Shown: in pieces, positions 54,534-62,672 of the stretch
Position numbering within the stretch: the stretch's first letter is position 1
Layout: each line of letters begins with the position of its first letter
From: Paenibacillus riograndensis SBR5
GTDB taxonomy: Bacteria; Bacillota; Bacilli; Paenibacillales; Paenibacillaceae
Assembly: GCF_000981585.1 (NCBI RefSeq)
Contig: NZ_LN831776.1
Coordinates: 4,323,187 to 4,387,186 of the forward strand
Length of the DNA stretch: 64,000 nt
Direction: 5' to 3'
Notes under the pieces: model-generated
The model's database searches: none
What the model was told of the DNA's origin: nothing
The model's input: only the letters and a program-made list of their open reading frames with translations
Made by a program: the position numbers and the translations under genes

Positions 54534-55445
54534 TTACTCCGGCATGCTGATCTGCAGCCGGGCCATCGCTTCCTCCTTCTCCCGGTTGGTGATATGCGTA
54601 TACACGGTGGTGGTCTGGATGGACGAGTGGCCCAGCAGCTCCTGCACGGTCCGCAAATCTGCCCCTTTGCGCAGCAGCATGGTGGCGAAGGAATGGCGCA
54701 GCTTATGGCTGGAGTATGGCCTGCGGCGGGCAGCGGGTACTTCCGCCTGGAAACGGCCAAAGGTGTCAGCTGCAATCCCCTGGATGGCCCGGATGGAGAG
54801 CCTGCGCCCTTTTTGCGAAATGAACATAGCTTCCTCCTTGCTGCGCCAAGGCTCCAGCCGCTCAGACAGGGCTTGCTCCAAAAAAGGGGCCAGCTCCGCA
54901 GGCACCGGAATATTCCGCCATTTGCGGCCTTTTCCGAAAACACGGAGCGTAAGGCGTTCCGCATTATAATCGCTTAAGTTCAGGGTATGCACCTCCCCTA
55001 CCCGCAATCCCATGTAGGACATGAGCAGAAAAACCGCCAGATTCCTGCTTCTGTACTTGCCTTCAACCGCAGACAAAAACCGCTGCAATTCATGTTCCTC
55101 CAGATAAACGGGCTCACGGTTTTTTTCGGTCTTGGATTTCTTGATTCCCGCTGCAGGATTGGCGGCCAGCAGCTCCAACTCCATCAGCGCCTTGAACAGG
55201 CAGTTGACCGAAGCATGCTTGCGGTTACGCGTGGCATCACTGACCCCCCGCTCACGGACCGAGGTAAGATAGGAGATGATATGCAGCTTCTTGACGTTCT
55301 CCAGGCTTTTGCCGTTCAGACTCCCCAGGAATTCCCGCACATCGGCGAGATAGGACTTCTGGGTATAGGGGGTAAATCCGGCATCCTTCATCCAGATGAC
55401 AAAAGCCTCCAGCTCTTCCTCATAGTCAGGCTCAGAATCATTCAT
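54534..55445 (-). CDS. Tyrosine recombinase (XerC/D-like integrase)
   Basis: The protein is 303 aa from ATG 55445, which has GGGGAGGAG upstream; the longer frame contains that site. The N-terminal SAM-like core-binding domain spans about residues 10-100. The catalytic residues are in place: Arg in YMGLRVGEV, His-x-x-Arg in HKLRHSFAT, His in LGHSS and the nucleophile Tyr in TTTVYTHI. It is shorter and more general than phage integrases and no phage genes or attachment repeats lie nearby, so its role (dimer resolution, inversion or a lost element) is open. Confidence 0.92.
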   Translation of the reverse strand: MNDSEPDYEEELEAFVIWMKDAGFTPYTQKSYLADVREFLGSLNGKSLENVKKLHIISYLTSVRERGVSDATRNRKHASVNCLFKALMELELLAANPAAGIKKSKTEKNREPVYLEEHELQRFLSAVEGKYRSRNLAVFLLMSYMGLRVGEVHTLNLSDYNAERLTLRVFGKGRKWRNIPVPAELAPFLEQALSERLEPWRSKEEAMFISQKGRRLSIRAIQGIAADTFGRFQAEVPAARRRPYSSHKLRHSFATMLLRKGADLRTVQELLGHSSIQTTTVYTHITNREKEEAMARLQISMPE

Positions 55446-55510
55446 GTCCTGTCTCCTCCCCGGGATCATAACGGTCTATTTTACGATTACCATAGAATAA
55501 GTTCATAGAA

Positions 55511-56446
55511 TTAACTGGATAACAGGTTCGTTTGTGCAGTGAACGTTGCCCCATTTCTCCACTCTGCCGCATGTTTCTGGATAGTGGACAGGAATTCTGC
55601 AAGCGCGGGCGATTTCCACTTTTTGTGGTGGTAAGCGATTTGGGTAGCTACCCGCTGCGACTCGTCATTCCAATGGAGCCGGGCCAGCTTGCCTTCAGCC
55701 AGCTCACTCTGGACCGTAATCATCGGTAAAAATGACAGGCCCAGACCGGCGGTCACGCACTGCTTGATCGCTTCAACACTCCAGAATTCCAGTTTCGGAT
55801 CGGGGAATACGCCGTGACTGTTCAAATGGCGCTCGAACAAGGTCCGGTAGGTGCAGCCGGTTTCGGTATGCAGAATGGTCTCGTCTTTCAGATGATGCGG
55901 CAGTACCTCAGCGAGCTCCAGAAGCGGATGGCCCAGCGGAGCAACCAGCGCCATCGCCTCCTGAATGAGCGTCTCCGTGTGAAGATCCTTATACTCCGTC
56001 TCCGGCTGCAGCAGAAACACCAGATCCAGCTCTCCGGAACGGACGAATTCGGTAAGTTCCCAGCAGGCACCCGGCTTCAGGGTAATTTGCACCTGAGGAT
56101 AACGCCCGCGGAATTCCTTAATAATGCCCGGCAGACGGAATGCGGCCAGCGACTCCGGTGCGCCAATGCGCAGTGCTCCGGACAGTTCAGTATCCGAACG
56201 CAGCGCAACCTCAGCCAGGGTATGCATCCGGGAGATTTCCTGGGCGTAAGGGAGCAGACGGCGTCCGGCGTCGGTGAGAATGATCTTTTTGCTGATCCGG
56301 TCAAACAGCGGCTGGCCCAGCTCTGCTTCAAGCGCCTGAATCTGCGCAGTAATGCTGGACTGCGCATAATCCAGCTTCTGAGCGGCACGCGTAAAGCTTC
56401 CGGTTTCCACTACGACTAGAAACGTGAACAGGTGGCGTGATTCCAC
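55511..56446 (-). CDS. LysR-family regulator, divergent from the APC permease
   Basis: The protein is 311 aa from GTG 56446 with GGGGG 7 nt upstream. The N-terminal winged helix reads GSFTRAAQKLDYAQSSITAQIQALEAELGQPLFDR. The effector domain follows (LSGALRIGAPESLAAFRLPGIIKEFRGRYPQV). It is transcribed away from the permease gene at 56568, and the 121-bp gap carries two matching palindromes. It most likely regulates that permease and itself. The ligand is unknown, probably a transported amino acid or derivative. Confidence 0.94.
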   Translation of the reverse strand: MESRHLFTFLVVVETGSFTRAAQKLDYAQSSITAQIQALEAELGQPLFDRISKKIILTDAGRRLLPYAQEISRMHTLAEVALRSDTELSGALRIGAPESLAAFRLPGIIKEFRGRYPQVQITLKPGACWELTEFVRSGELDLVFLLQPETEYKDLHTETLIQEAMALVAPLGHPLLELAEVLPHHLKDETILHTETGCTYRTLFERHLNSHGVFPDPKLEFWSVEAIKQCVTAGLGLSFLPMITVQSELAEGKLARLHWNDESQRVATQIAYHHKKWKSPALAEFLSTIQKHAAEWRNGATFTAQTNLLSS

Positions 56447-56493
56447 TTGACTTCCCCCTTTGCTAAGCTGTATCATCGGTTTTTTGAATGGAT

Positions 56494-56539
56494 ATCATCT
56501 GATAATTCCGTTTTTCCAATGGATCTATTATCTGATAAT
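56494..56539. promoter_or_regulatory. Twin LysR operator palindromes
   Basis: ATCATCTGATAAT (56494-56506) and ATTATCTGATAAT (56527-56539) are nearly identical 13-mers spaced 33 bp apart, three helical turns. This is the expected layout for a LysR tetramer between divergent genes. Confidence 0.75.
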
Positions 56540-56567
56540 CTATACGTAAATACAAGGAAAGCGGGCC

Positions 56568-57887
56568 ATGTTCACTATGAAAGAAACTTTACAACGCAAT
56601 ATCGGAATGCCGCAGGCCATTGCCCTGTACATTGGAGCCGTGCTGGGGTCAGGGGTGCTGATCGTTCCCGGACTTGCAGCAGAGATGGCCGGTCCGGCCT
56701 CCCTGCTCGCCTGGGGATTCATGACCCTCCTGATTCTTCCCCTGGCTCTGTCGATGGGACTTCTCTCCGCCCGGTTTCCGAATGCGGGAGGCGTCTCCCA
56801 CTTCGTTACGCTGGCTTTTGGCCCGAAGGCCGGAGCCCTGGTCGGCTGGTTCTTCCTGATGTCAGTACCGATTGGCGGTCCCGTCGCCGCATTAACCGGT
56901 GCCGGCTACATGACCGCAGCTATGGGCTGGGGCGACAATGCCAGAATTGCCATGGCTGCAGCCATGCTGGGAATTGGTCTGGTTACGAACTGGATTGGAA
57001 TGCAGGTAGCCGGGAAGGTACAGATAGCTGTGGTAATCGCCATTGTCGCCGTATTGGTATTCTCCTTCGCCGCCGCGCTTCCCCGGATGGAAAGTGCGCA
57101 CTTCACGCCTTTCGCACCGCACGGCTGGATGAGCGTCGGCCAGGCAGCAGCAATATTGTTTTGGTGTTTTATCGGCTGGGAAGCCGTGTCCCACCTGTCT
57201 GAAGAATTCAAAGACCCGCAGCGGGCTGCGGTCCGGGGCGTCACCATCGCGGCCATTATTGTCGGTGTCCTGTACTTCCTGTCCGCTCTTGCCACCGTCG
57301 GTACCCAGAGCTATCTGCGAGGCGGAGCGGATTCCTCCCTCGTCTGGATCATCAGCCAGCCGCTGGGCTCCTGGGGCGGCTTCATTGCCGGACTGACCGG
57401 ACTCTTCATCTGCACCGCGACCATTATCGCATATACCGGAGCGGCTTCACGGGTAGCGTTCGCCCTATCCCGGCAGGGCTACGCCCCCAAATGGATGGGC
57501 CGCTTGTCCAGCCGCTATCAGACACCGACAGGTGCCATCGGCTTCCTGCTGCTGTGTTTTGCCGCTGTGCTGTTTCTTTACGGAAGCGGCTTGCTGTCGA
57601 TTACCACTTTGATCCAGTTTCCCAATGCCACCTTCATTTTGACATATATCGGGGGCTGTGCGGCAGGAATCCGGCTCCTGAAAGGCAACCGGCTGGGTGT
57701 TGTAATCAGCTGGATTTCCTTCACCGCAACTGCGGCTGTGTTTCCTTTTACCGGCTGGGCGATTGGCTATCCGCTGGTCATTACTGCCCTCTTTTTACTG
57801 ATTATGTATACCAGAACTGGGCGCCAGAATGTCCGTCTTGAGCCAGTCCCTGGTGAGCCAAAAAAGGCTAAGCGACGATTAATTTAA
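56568..57887 (+). CDS. APC-family amino acid permease
   Basis: The protein is 439 aa with about twelve helices. The start MPQAIALYIGAVLGSGVLIVPGLAAEMAGPASLLAW and the GWEAVSHLSEEFKDPQRAAVRG segment are typical of APC permeases, close to the YjeH/YhdG branch. The C-terminus is basic (GEPKKAKRRL). Substrate not known. AGGAAAG precedes the ATG. A divergent LysR gene with twin operators probably controls it. The 140 bp after it contain no clear terminator. Confidence 0.9.
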   Translation: MFTMKETLQRNIGMPQAIALYIGAVLGSGVLIVPGLAAEMAGPASLLAWGFMTLLILPLALSMGLLSARFPNAGGVSHFVTLAFGPKAGALVGWFFLMSVPIGGPVAALTGAGYMTAAMGWGDNARIAMAAAMLGIGLVTNWIGMQVAGKVQIAVVIAIVAVLVFSFAAALPRMESAHFTPFAPHGWMSVGQAAAILFWCFIGWEAVSHLSEEFKDPQRAAVRGVTIAAIIVGVLYFLSALATVGTQSYLRGGADSSLVWIISQPLGSWGGFIAGLTGLFICTATIIAYTGAASRVAFALSRQGYAPKWMGRLSSRYQTPTGAIGFLLLCFAAVLFLYGSGLLSITTLIQFPNATFILTYIGGCAAGIRLLKGNRLGVVISWISFTATAAVFPFTGWAIGYPLVITALFLLIMYTRTGRQNVRLEPVPGEPKKAKRRLI

Positions 57888-58027
57888 CTTCGGCGCAGTG
57901 TACGAATCTATAAGTATAGCCACTATTAAGTTAATGTTGCATACTTTGGAAGAGGATTCAGCTCAGTCAGAGGTGGTACCACTTGTATTGAAGCTGAAAC
58001 CATCTGCGCCTCGATATAGTAGTCGTC

Positions 58028-58354
58028 CTAGAGCTTAACGAACCAATCTCTAACTTCTGTGCTATTTAATCTCCAGATCACGATGATCGGCAGGACAACG
58101 CCTAACAAAAATCCGATATTGTGCCAAACAGTGAATTCAACTATTCTCAGGACGATAAGAATGCCCGAAAGGACGATCGCCGCGTAACGGCTGGTTACAT
58201 TGGGAATGTTCAGACGAGAGGCTGCCCAAACGGCAGCAAGACCAAAGATAATCATGGTCATGCAAAGTATTTTCTTGAGGATTCCCGCACTCCCAAAAGA
58301 TAAGACACCGTTAACGATATTTAAAACAGCTGCGAGGTAAATCATAATTTGCAC
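58028..58354 (-). CDS. Small membrane protein, 108 aa
   Basis: The frame extends to GTG 58363; a second GTG at 58354 has GGAG 8 nt upstream and is chosen. It has four predicted membrane segments (IMIYLAAVLNIVNGVLSFG, ILCMTMIIFGLAAVWAAS, AAIVLSGILIVLRIVEFTV, IGFLLGVVLPIIVIWRL). I do not recognise the family. Codon use and the clean membrane pattern support a real gene. It is convergent with the APC permease gene. Confidence 0.65.
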   Translation of the reverse strand: MQIMIYLAAVLNIVNGVLSFGSAGILKKILCMTMIIFGLAAVWAASRLNIPNVTSRYAAIVLSGILIVLRIVEFTVWHNIGFLLGVVLPIIVIWRLNSTEVRDWFVKL

Positions 58355-58559
58355 GAACGTCACTCCAGCCGGTTTCTTTTCTATGGGATTCCTGGTTATT
58401 TGGCATGTGGCTCCTCCTTCTGTGAACTATTATAGGCTATCCATATTACGTATATGCACGGCTATCGGCAAATTAGCGATTCTGACGTTTCAGAAAAGGC
58501 AAACCTGGTTATGAATGATAGGAGACTGCCCAAATTGGGATAGAAGGAGACGATTAACC

Positions 58560-59510
58560 ATGTCAAAAGATAATGAAATCATTCTTGAAGCGGCAGCCCG
58601 GAAGTTTGCCGACGACAATGCCGAACCTCCATTTCTGCCTGACCTGGGACCTGAAAAAGGACGCGAAACGGTGAACACCGTACAGTCCAGTGAGATTTAC
58701 AAACCGGAAGCGGACCTTCAGGACCTCACGGTCCCTGGTGGACCAGCCGGAGAGGTCCGGGTGCGGATTGTCCGCCCGGTGAACACTTCAGGCGAAACTC
58801 TGCCTGTCATTCTGTATATCCACGGGGCAGGCTAGGTTTTTGGCAACAGCCACACCCATGACCGGCTGATCCGGGAACTGGCAACCGGTGCCGGATCAGC
58901 AGTCGTATTCCCGGAATACAGCCTCTCGCCGGAAGCCAAATACCCTACAGCCCTTGAAGAAATTTATGCGGTGCTGACATGGATTGCTGAGCATGGCTCT
59001 GAATATGGCTTGGACACAAGCAAATTAACCGTAGCTGGCGACAGTGTCGGCGGCAACATGACTGCTGCCATTACCCTGATGGCTAAGGAGCGGGGCGGCC
59101 CGGCAATTTCCAAGCAGCTACTGTTCTATCCGGTAACGGATGCTTCTTTTGATACCGAATCCTACCATCTTTTTGCAGAAGGCTACTTCCTGCAGCGGAC
59201 CGGGATGAAATGGTTCTGGGACCAATATACCACCAGCGAGGAAGAGCGCGCCCAGATCACTGCCTCCCCGCTGCGGGCCAGTCTAGAGCAGCTAAGCGGC
59301 TTACCCGAAGCTTTGATTATAACCGCCGAAGCCGATGTCCTCCGGGATGAAGGTGAAGCCTATGCCAATAAACTGCGTGAAGCCGGAGTCGCTGTGACCG
59401 CAGTCCGGTTCCAGGGGATTATTCATGACTTTGTGATGCTGAATGCCCTGGCTGAGACCAACGCCAAAAAAGGAGCACTGCTGCTGGCTACCAACTGGCT
59501 CCGTCAATAG
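58560..59510 (+). pseudogene. HSL-family alpha/beta hydrolase with an in-frame amber codon
   Basis: From ATG 58560 (AAGGAG upstream) the frame reads 316 aa, the normal length for the family, except for TAG at codon 92 (58833-58835). The stop falls directly after the oxyanion motif HGAG, where relatives have Trp (HGGGWVFG); a single TGG to TAG change explains it. Downstream all catalytic parts are intact: GDSVGGNM (Ser), EADVLRDEG (Asp) and IIHDFVML (His). It is therefore a recent pseudogene, a sequencing error, or a readthrough case. It is followed by a terminator. Confidence 0.85.
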
Positions 59511-59544
59511 GTTTGTTTTAGCATTTACTTCATATGATATAGAA

Positions 59545-59585
59545 AACAGGCCTGCATTGGATATTGTCCGATGCGGGCCTGTTTG
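59545..59585 (+). terminator. Terminator after the amber-interrupted hydrolase
   Basis: CAGGCCTGCAT / ATGCGGGCCTG is followed by TTTG; usable in both directions. Confidence 0.78.
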
Positions 59586-59760
59586 ATCCTGAGGCAAACA
59601 TTTAGTTCACATATTTTATATTATGTTAACTTAAGACCATCGTATTACCCCATAATGCTGAGATTACAAATTTGAGGTGAGAGGCGTTGGCTCTAAAGTT
59701 ATTAAATCTGAATACATCACGCGGGAAGCTGCAATACAATATAAGCGGGAACCACAAACC

Positions 59761-59986
59761 TAATCACCCATGGCCTGGCGGCCACCGTCGGTCATGAAAA
59801 TCAGGTGAAGTCAGAGTATATATTTGGTAAAATCGTGCTGTGGATCAGAGGTCGATTCAATATTGGTGAAACATCCCGTAACCTAATCTGACCAACTGCA
59901 ACGACGAGGATCGCCGAGTGTTGCCACGAGCACGTGTATAAAATTTCACCTCTTTAGGTTGCATGATCCACGCATACTTTTAGCTT
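59761..59986 (+). ncRNA. Candidate bridge RNA leader of IS110 copy 2
   Basis: About 225 noncoding bases lie between the element end and the transposase ribosome site. Exact inverted repeats include GTGGATCA (59840) / TGATCCAC (59964), GGTGAAA (59865) / TTTCACC (59944), CGTGCT (59834) / AGCACG (59929) and GCAAC / GTTGC near 59898-59923. The octamer ACCTAATC at 59881 repeats the left junction, and GTATAAA at 59936 repeats the right terminus. This fits an IS110 bridge RNA, which carries guides matching donor ends and target; expression is inferred. Confidence 0.55.
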
Positions 59987-59999
59987 GGAGGTAGGGAAT

Positions 60000-61225
60000 A
60001 TGGATGCCATTCGTGAACGCTGTGCCGGGTTGGATATTCATCAGGAGACGGTGGTGGTTTGTCTACTGAGTGGCCCCCTGGAGAAGAAACCCAAGTCCGT
60101 GATCGAGACGTTTGGAACCACGACCCGCGAGCTTTTGAGATTACAGGAGTGGCTGGAGCAGCAGGGATGTACCGAGATTGCCATGGAAAGTACAGGGGTC
60201 TTTTGGAAACCCGTGTGGAACATTCTAGAAAGCACCTGTACGATCACGCTGGCCAACCCGCAACGCATCCGCAATATGCCCGGGAAGAAGACCGACGTCA
60301 AGGATGCCGAGTGGATCGCCAAGCTCCACCGCTGCGGCTTGATTGAGGGAAGCTTTGTCCCGGACGAGCCCATCCGCGATTTGCGTGACCTTACCCGGTA
60401 TCTGCGCAAGCTTAAGCAAAACGCGACGCAAGAAAAGAACCGGATTCACAAAATTCTACAAGATGCCAACATTAAACTGACCACGTATGTCTCCGATCTT
60501 TTTGGCGTTTCCGGTCGTGCGCTACTGGACTCGATTGTGAATGGCGAAGTGCTGGAGGTGCATGAGGTCCGCAAGCTGGTGCATACCCGGCTGAAGATGA
60601 AGGTGCCTTCACTGGTCGAAGCGATGAACGGCCGACTACGTCTGCATCACCGGAAGATGATCCGGCGTCATTGGGATCATTTGCAGTATCTGGAGAGTGA
60701 AATGCAGACGTTGGAAGCTGAAATTGAGGAACTGGTGCAACCATACAGGAAGGAAATTGAACTGCTGGATACCATTCCAGGCGTGAGCACGGATGCCGCG
60801 GCGAGCATCGTGGCGGAACTGGGTACCGACGTGTCTCCTTTTCCAAGTGAAGCTCATCTGGCCTCTTGGGTCGGGGTGTGTCCAGCCAACCATGAGAGCG
60901 CCGGTAAAAAAAAAGTAAAAAGAACCAACGCGGGAACCGAGGTCTGAAAGCCGTACTCGTCCAGTGCGCTTGGGCAGCGAGCAAGTCCAAGAATAATCGG
61001 CTTTCCGCTATGTACAGTCGGATCGTGAAACGGGCAGGAAAACAGAAAGCCATCGTCGCTTTAGCCCATGCGATGATCCGAATCATGTATGTGATGCTTC
61101 GGGATAAAGTCCCCTATACCGAGCTGGGGACGGAATATCTGAACACCCCAGAGCAGACCGCAAATTACCTGATTAAAAAACTTCAAAAGCTAGGCTACCA
61201 AGTGGAACTGACACCTATTACATGA
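60000..61225 (+). CDS. IS110-family transposase, frame broken at an A9 run (copy 2)
   Basis: ATG 60000 follows GGAGG (59987-59991) by 8 nt. The zero frame stops at 60947 after 315 aa; a -1 shift on the nine A residues at 60906-60914 restores a 408-aa protein ending at 61225. The DEDD residues (D12, E63, D99, D102) of the RuvC-like domain are intact; the C-terminal serine-type Tnp domain needs the shifted frame to be complete. The translation is identical to copy 1. Confidence 0.85.
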
Positions 61226-61676
61226 TACCCACTTTTTAAAAAAATGAAGTTCCGATATAGGGGATCTTTAAAGCAAAATTTACTTTCGAGCTGTGAAGCG
61301 ACAAAGTTATTTTCGTATAAATTGTATTAATCAACGGCGGTTCTGGGCCTATAGAAGGTTGGATGAAGATCCTGCCGGAAATTTCAGAGTTCTGCTCTGT
61401 TTTTTCCTATAATGTTAAAGAAACAGTGGAACAAATCGAGGCAGGCGCTGAGTTCCCCGACATCCCTGTATATGTGATCACTGGCGGGAAAGAAAATCGC
61501 ATGATCCAGGAGATCGTCCAAAAAAAAACGGATGCAGCATCAAATGGAATTGCTCTCATTGTCCAGGTACAGTAAACATGTCTCCGCTCCAAATAGCGGA
61601 CATTTCCCTCAGTTTTCCGAGCCCAAAATCGTCATTGATACCCTGCTGTACCAAATCTTCACCCGTTTGCTCTATG

Positions 61677-61730
61677 CTCATAGGTAAGGACCCTGCCGAA
61701 TCAGCAGGGTCCTTACCTATGAGGCTCTTT
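61677..61730. terminator. Very strong hairpin: terminator or palindromic remnant
   Basis: A perfect 20-bp stem (61677-61696 / 61704-61723; outer CTCATAGG/CCTATGAG, inner ACCCTGC/GCAGGGT) with a 7-nt loop is followed by GCTCTTTTCT. It lies between the hydrolase remnant and the convergent nucleotidyltransferase. Confidence 0.7.
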
Positions 61731-61798
61731 TCTAAAGTATTGTTGCCCACTGCTTTGCTCAGTATTTAAACTATCATCTCCTCTAGTTGAACAAGTTG

Positions 61799-62494
61799 CT
61801 ATTGGAATTGTTCTGAATATATACCGTCAAGGAACTCGATTGAGACGCGTTCTGCTTCCTTCCTAGGTGAAATTTCCGAAACTTGGCGTAGACGTTGGTA
61901 CATCTTGATTGTATTTTTTAGCGCGTGGTAGCAACTATCAAAGCTGTGGATGGGAATCGTTCCCTTTAGTTCCTCCAGTTCCTTGAGAGCGTATTTCTCG
62001 AGCTTTCGACCCCCTCTCGGGAGTTGGCCGTTGCAAATGAGTACCAACGGGCCCAACACTACATTCCTCATAAATGTTAAAGTATCGATTAATTCGAATA
62101 ATTCGCCTCTCCCTAATTTTGTAGCGCAGTAATGCACCCATACCCAGAAGCGGTCTTCAATCCATTGAGGATGAGGGGAAGGGAGAAACGGACTTGTTTT
62201 ACTGATTATCCTTGTAATATCAGAACCTCTCTCCCATAGAATCAGTGGATTCTCAATTCGGGATGCGAGCTCTTCCAGTTGTACAAATTTAAGGTCGACA
62301 TGAAGAGGCGTTGGGCCATATAAGCAAATAAGCAATCTGGGTTCCCCGACATGCTCGCCTGTGAATGCAGAAAGTAAGTTGCCGAGCTTTTCAGCAATTA
62401 GGAGGCGTTGTTCCATGATCTCGCTTCGAAAAGCAGGTTTGTAGACGATTATTAAATCCAGATCACTATACTCATCCATTTCACCATACATCAT
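61799..62494 (-). CDS. Nucleotidyltransferase-domain protein, 5' end damaged
   Basis: From ATG 62494 the protein is 231 aa. MMYGEMDEYSDLDLIIVY carries the DxD metal motif of the pol-beta nucleotidyltransferase superfamily. The required preceding motif is encoded just upstream in frame (GLLAGGS) but outside this start. The frame continues back to an ATG at 62554, interrupted by TAG at 62537-62539, and no start has a good ribosome site. The C-terminal helical part (SFDSCYHALKNTIKMYQRLRQ) is intact. It is probably a decaying gene of the aminoglycoside-nucleotidyltransferase-like type with unknown substrate. Confidence 0.7.
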   Translation of the reverse strand: MMYGEMDEYSDLDLIIVYKPAFRSEIMEQRLLIAEKLGNLLSAFTGEHVGEPRLLICLYGPTPLHVDLKFVQLEELASRIENPLILWERGSDITRIISKTSPFLPSPHPQWIEDRFWVWVHYCATKLGRGELFELIDTLTFMRNVVLGPLVLICNGQLPRGGRKLEKYALKELEELKGTIPIHSFDSCYHALKNTIKMYQRLRQVSEISPRKEAERVSIEFLDGIYSEQFQ

Positions 62495-62672
62495 AGATCC
62501 GCCTGCGAGGAGACCTATAAGTCGTTGATCTTGACTCTAAAATAAAAAAGCCATTCAACTTATAAGTTACCATATTAATTATTATGTAAACTTAATCAAT
62601 TTACTTATTTTAGAAACTAAATACCGCTTCATGCGTCTAACCAGTTAGAATAAACTCAAGGAGTGGAAACCT

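Larger units (their letters stand above)
59758..61324 (+). mobile_element. IS110-family insertion sequence, copy 2
   Basis: This is the 1567-bp inverse twin of 5442-7008 with no differences noticed. Left flank ends CACAA, right flank begins TATTAATC. In both copies the shared segment begins ACCTAATCACC and ends GTATAAATTG. No target duplication beyond a possible shared core is seen. In the host gene an ACC|AATTG junction would restore the reading frame (Lys-Pro-Ile-Val), which suggests the element proper starts after ACC and ends before AATTG. Confidence 0.92.
59687..61575 (+). pseudogene. Alpha/beta hydrolase remnant split by IS110 copy 2
   Basis: The left part starts at TTG 59687 (GAGAGG-type site) and encodes LALKLLNLNTSRGKLQYNIS up to NHKP. 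After the IS the same frame resumes at 61324 with VLINGGSGPIEGWMKILPEI, matching how such hydrolases continue. It then jumps from the FCSVFSYN region to FPDIPVYVITGGKENRM, lacking the whole nucleophile-elbow segment, and ends early at 61575. It thus has an IS insertion, an internal deletion of about 100 codons or more and a lost C-terminus. It cannot be functional. Confidence 0.8.

Noticed and set aside
54534..55445. Tyrosine recombinase considered as the marker of a prophage or integrative element.
   Set aside because: Neighbouring genes are ordinary metabolic and regulatory genes, and no attachment-site repeats, phage or conjugation genes are visible.
57971..57984. AGGTGGTACCAC resembles the T-box motif of tRNA-sensing leaders.
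   Set aside because: No specifier stem, no terminator/antiterminator pair and no same-strand gene downstream; the palindromic GGTACC alone is not enough.
61556..61769. Two opposing open frames with similar peptide ends (SLIGKDPADSAGSLPMS / LIGKDPAESAGSLPMR).
   Set aside because: The similarity simply reflects the 20-bp palindrome read on both strands; neither frame has start signals.
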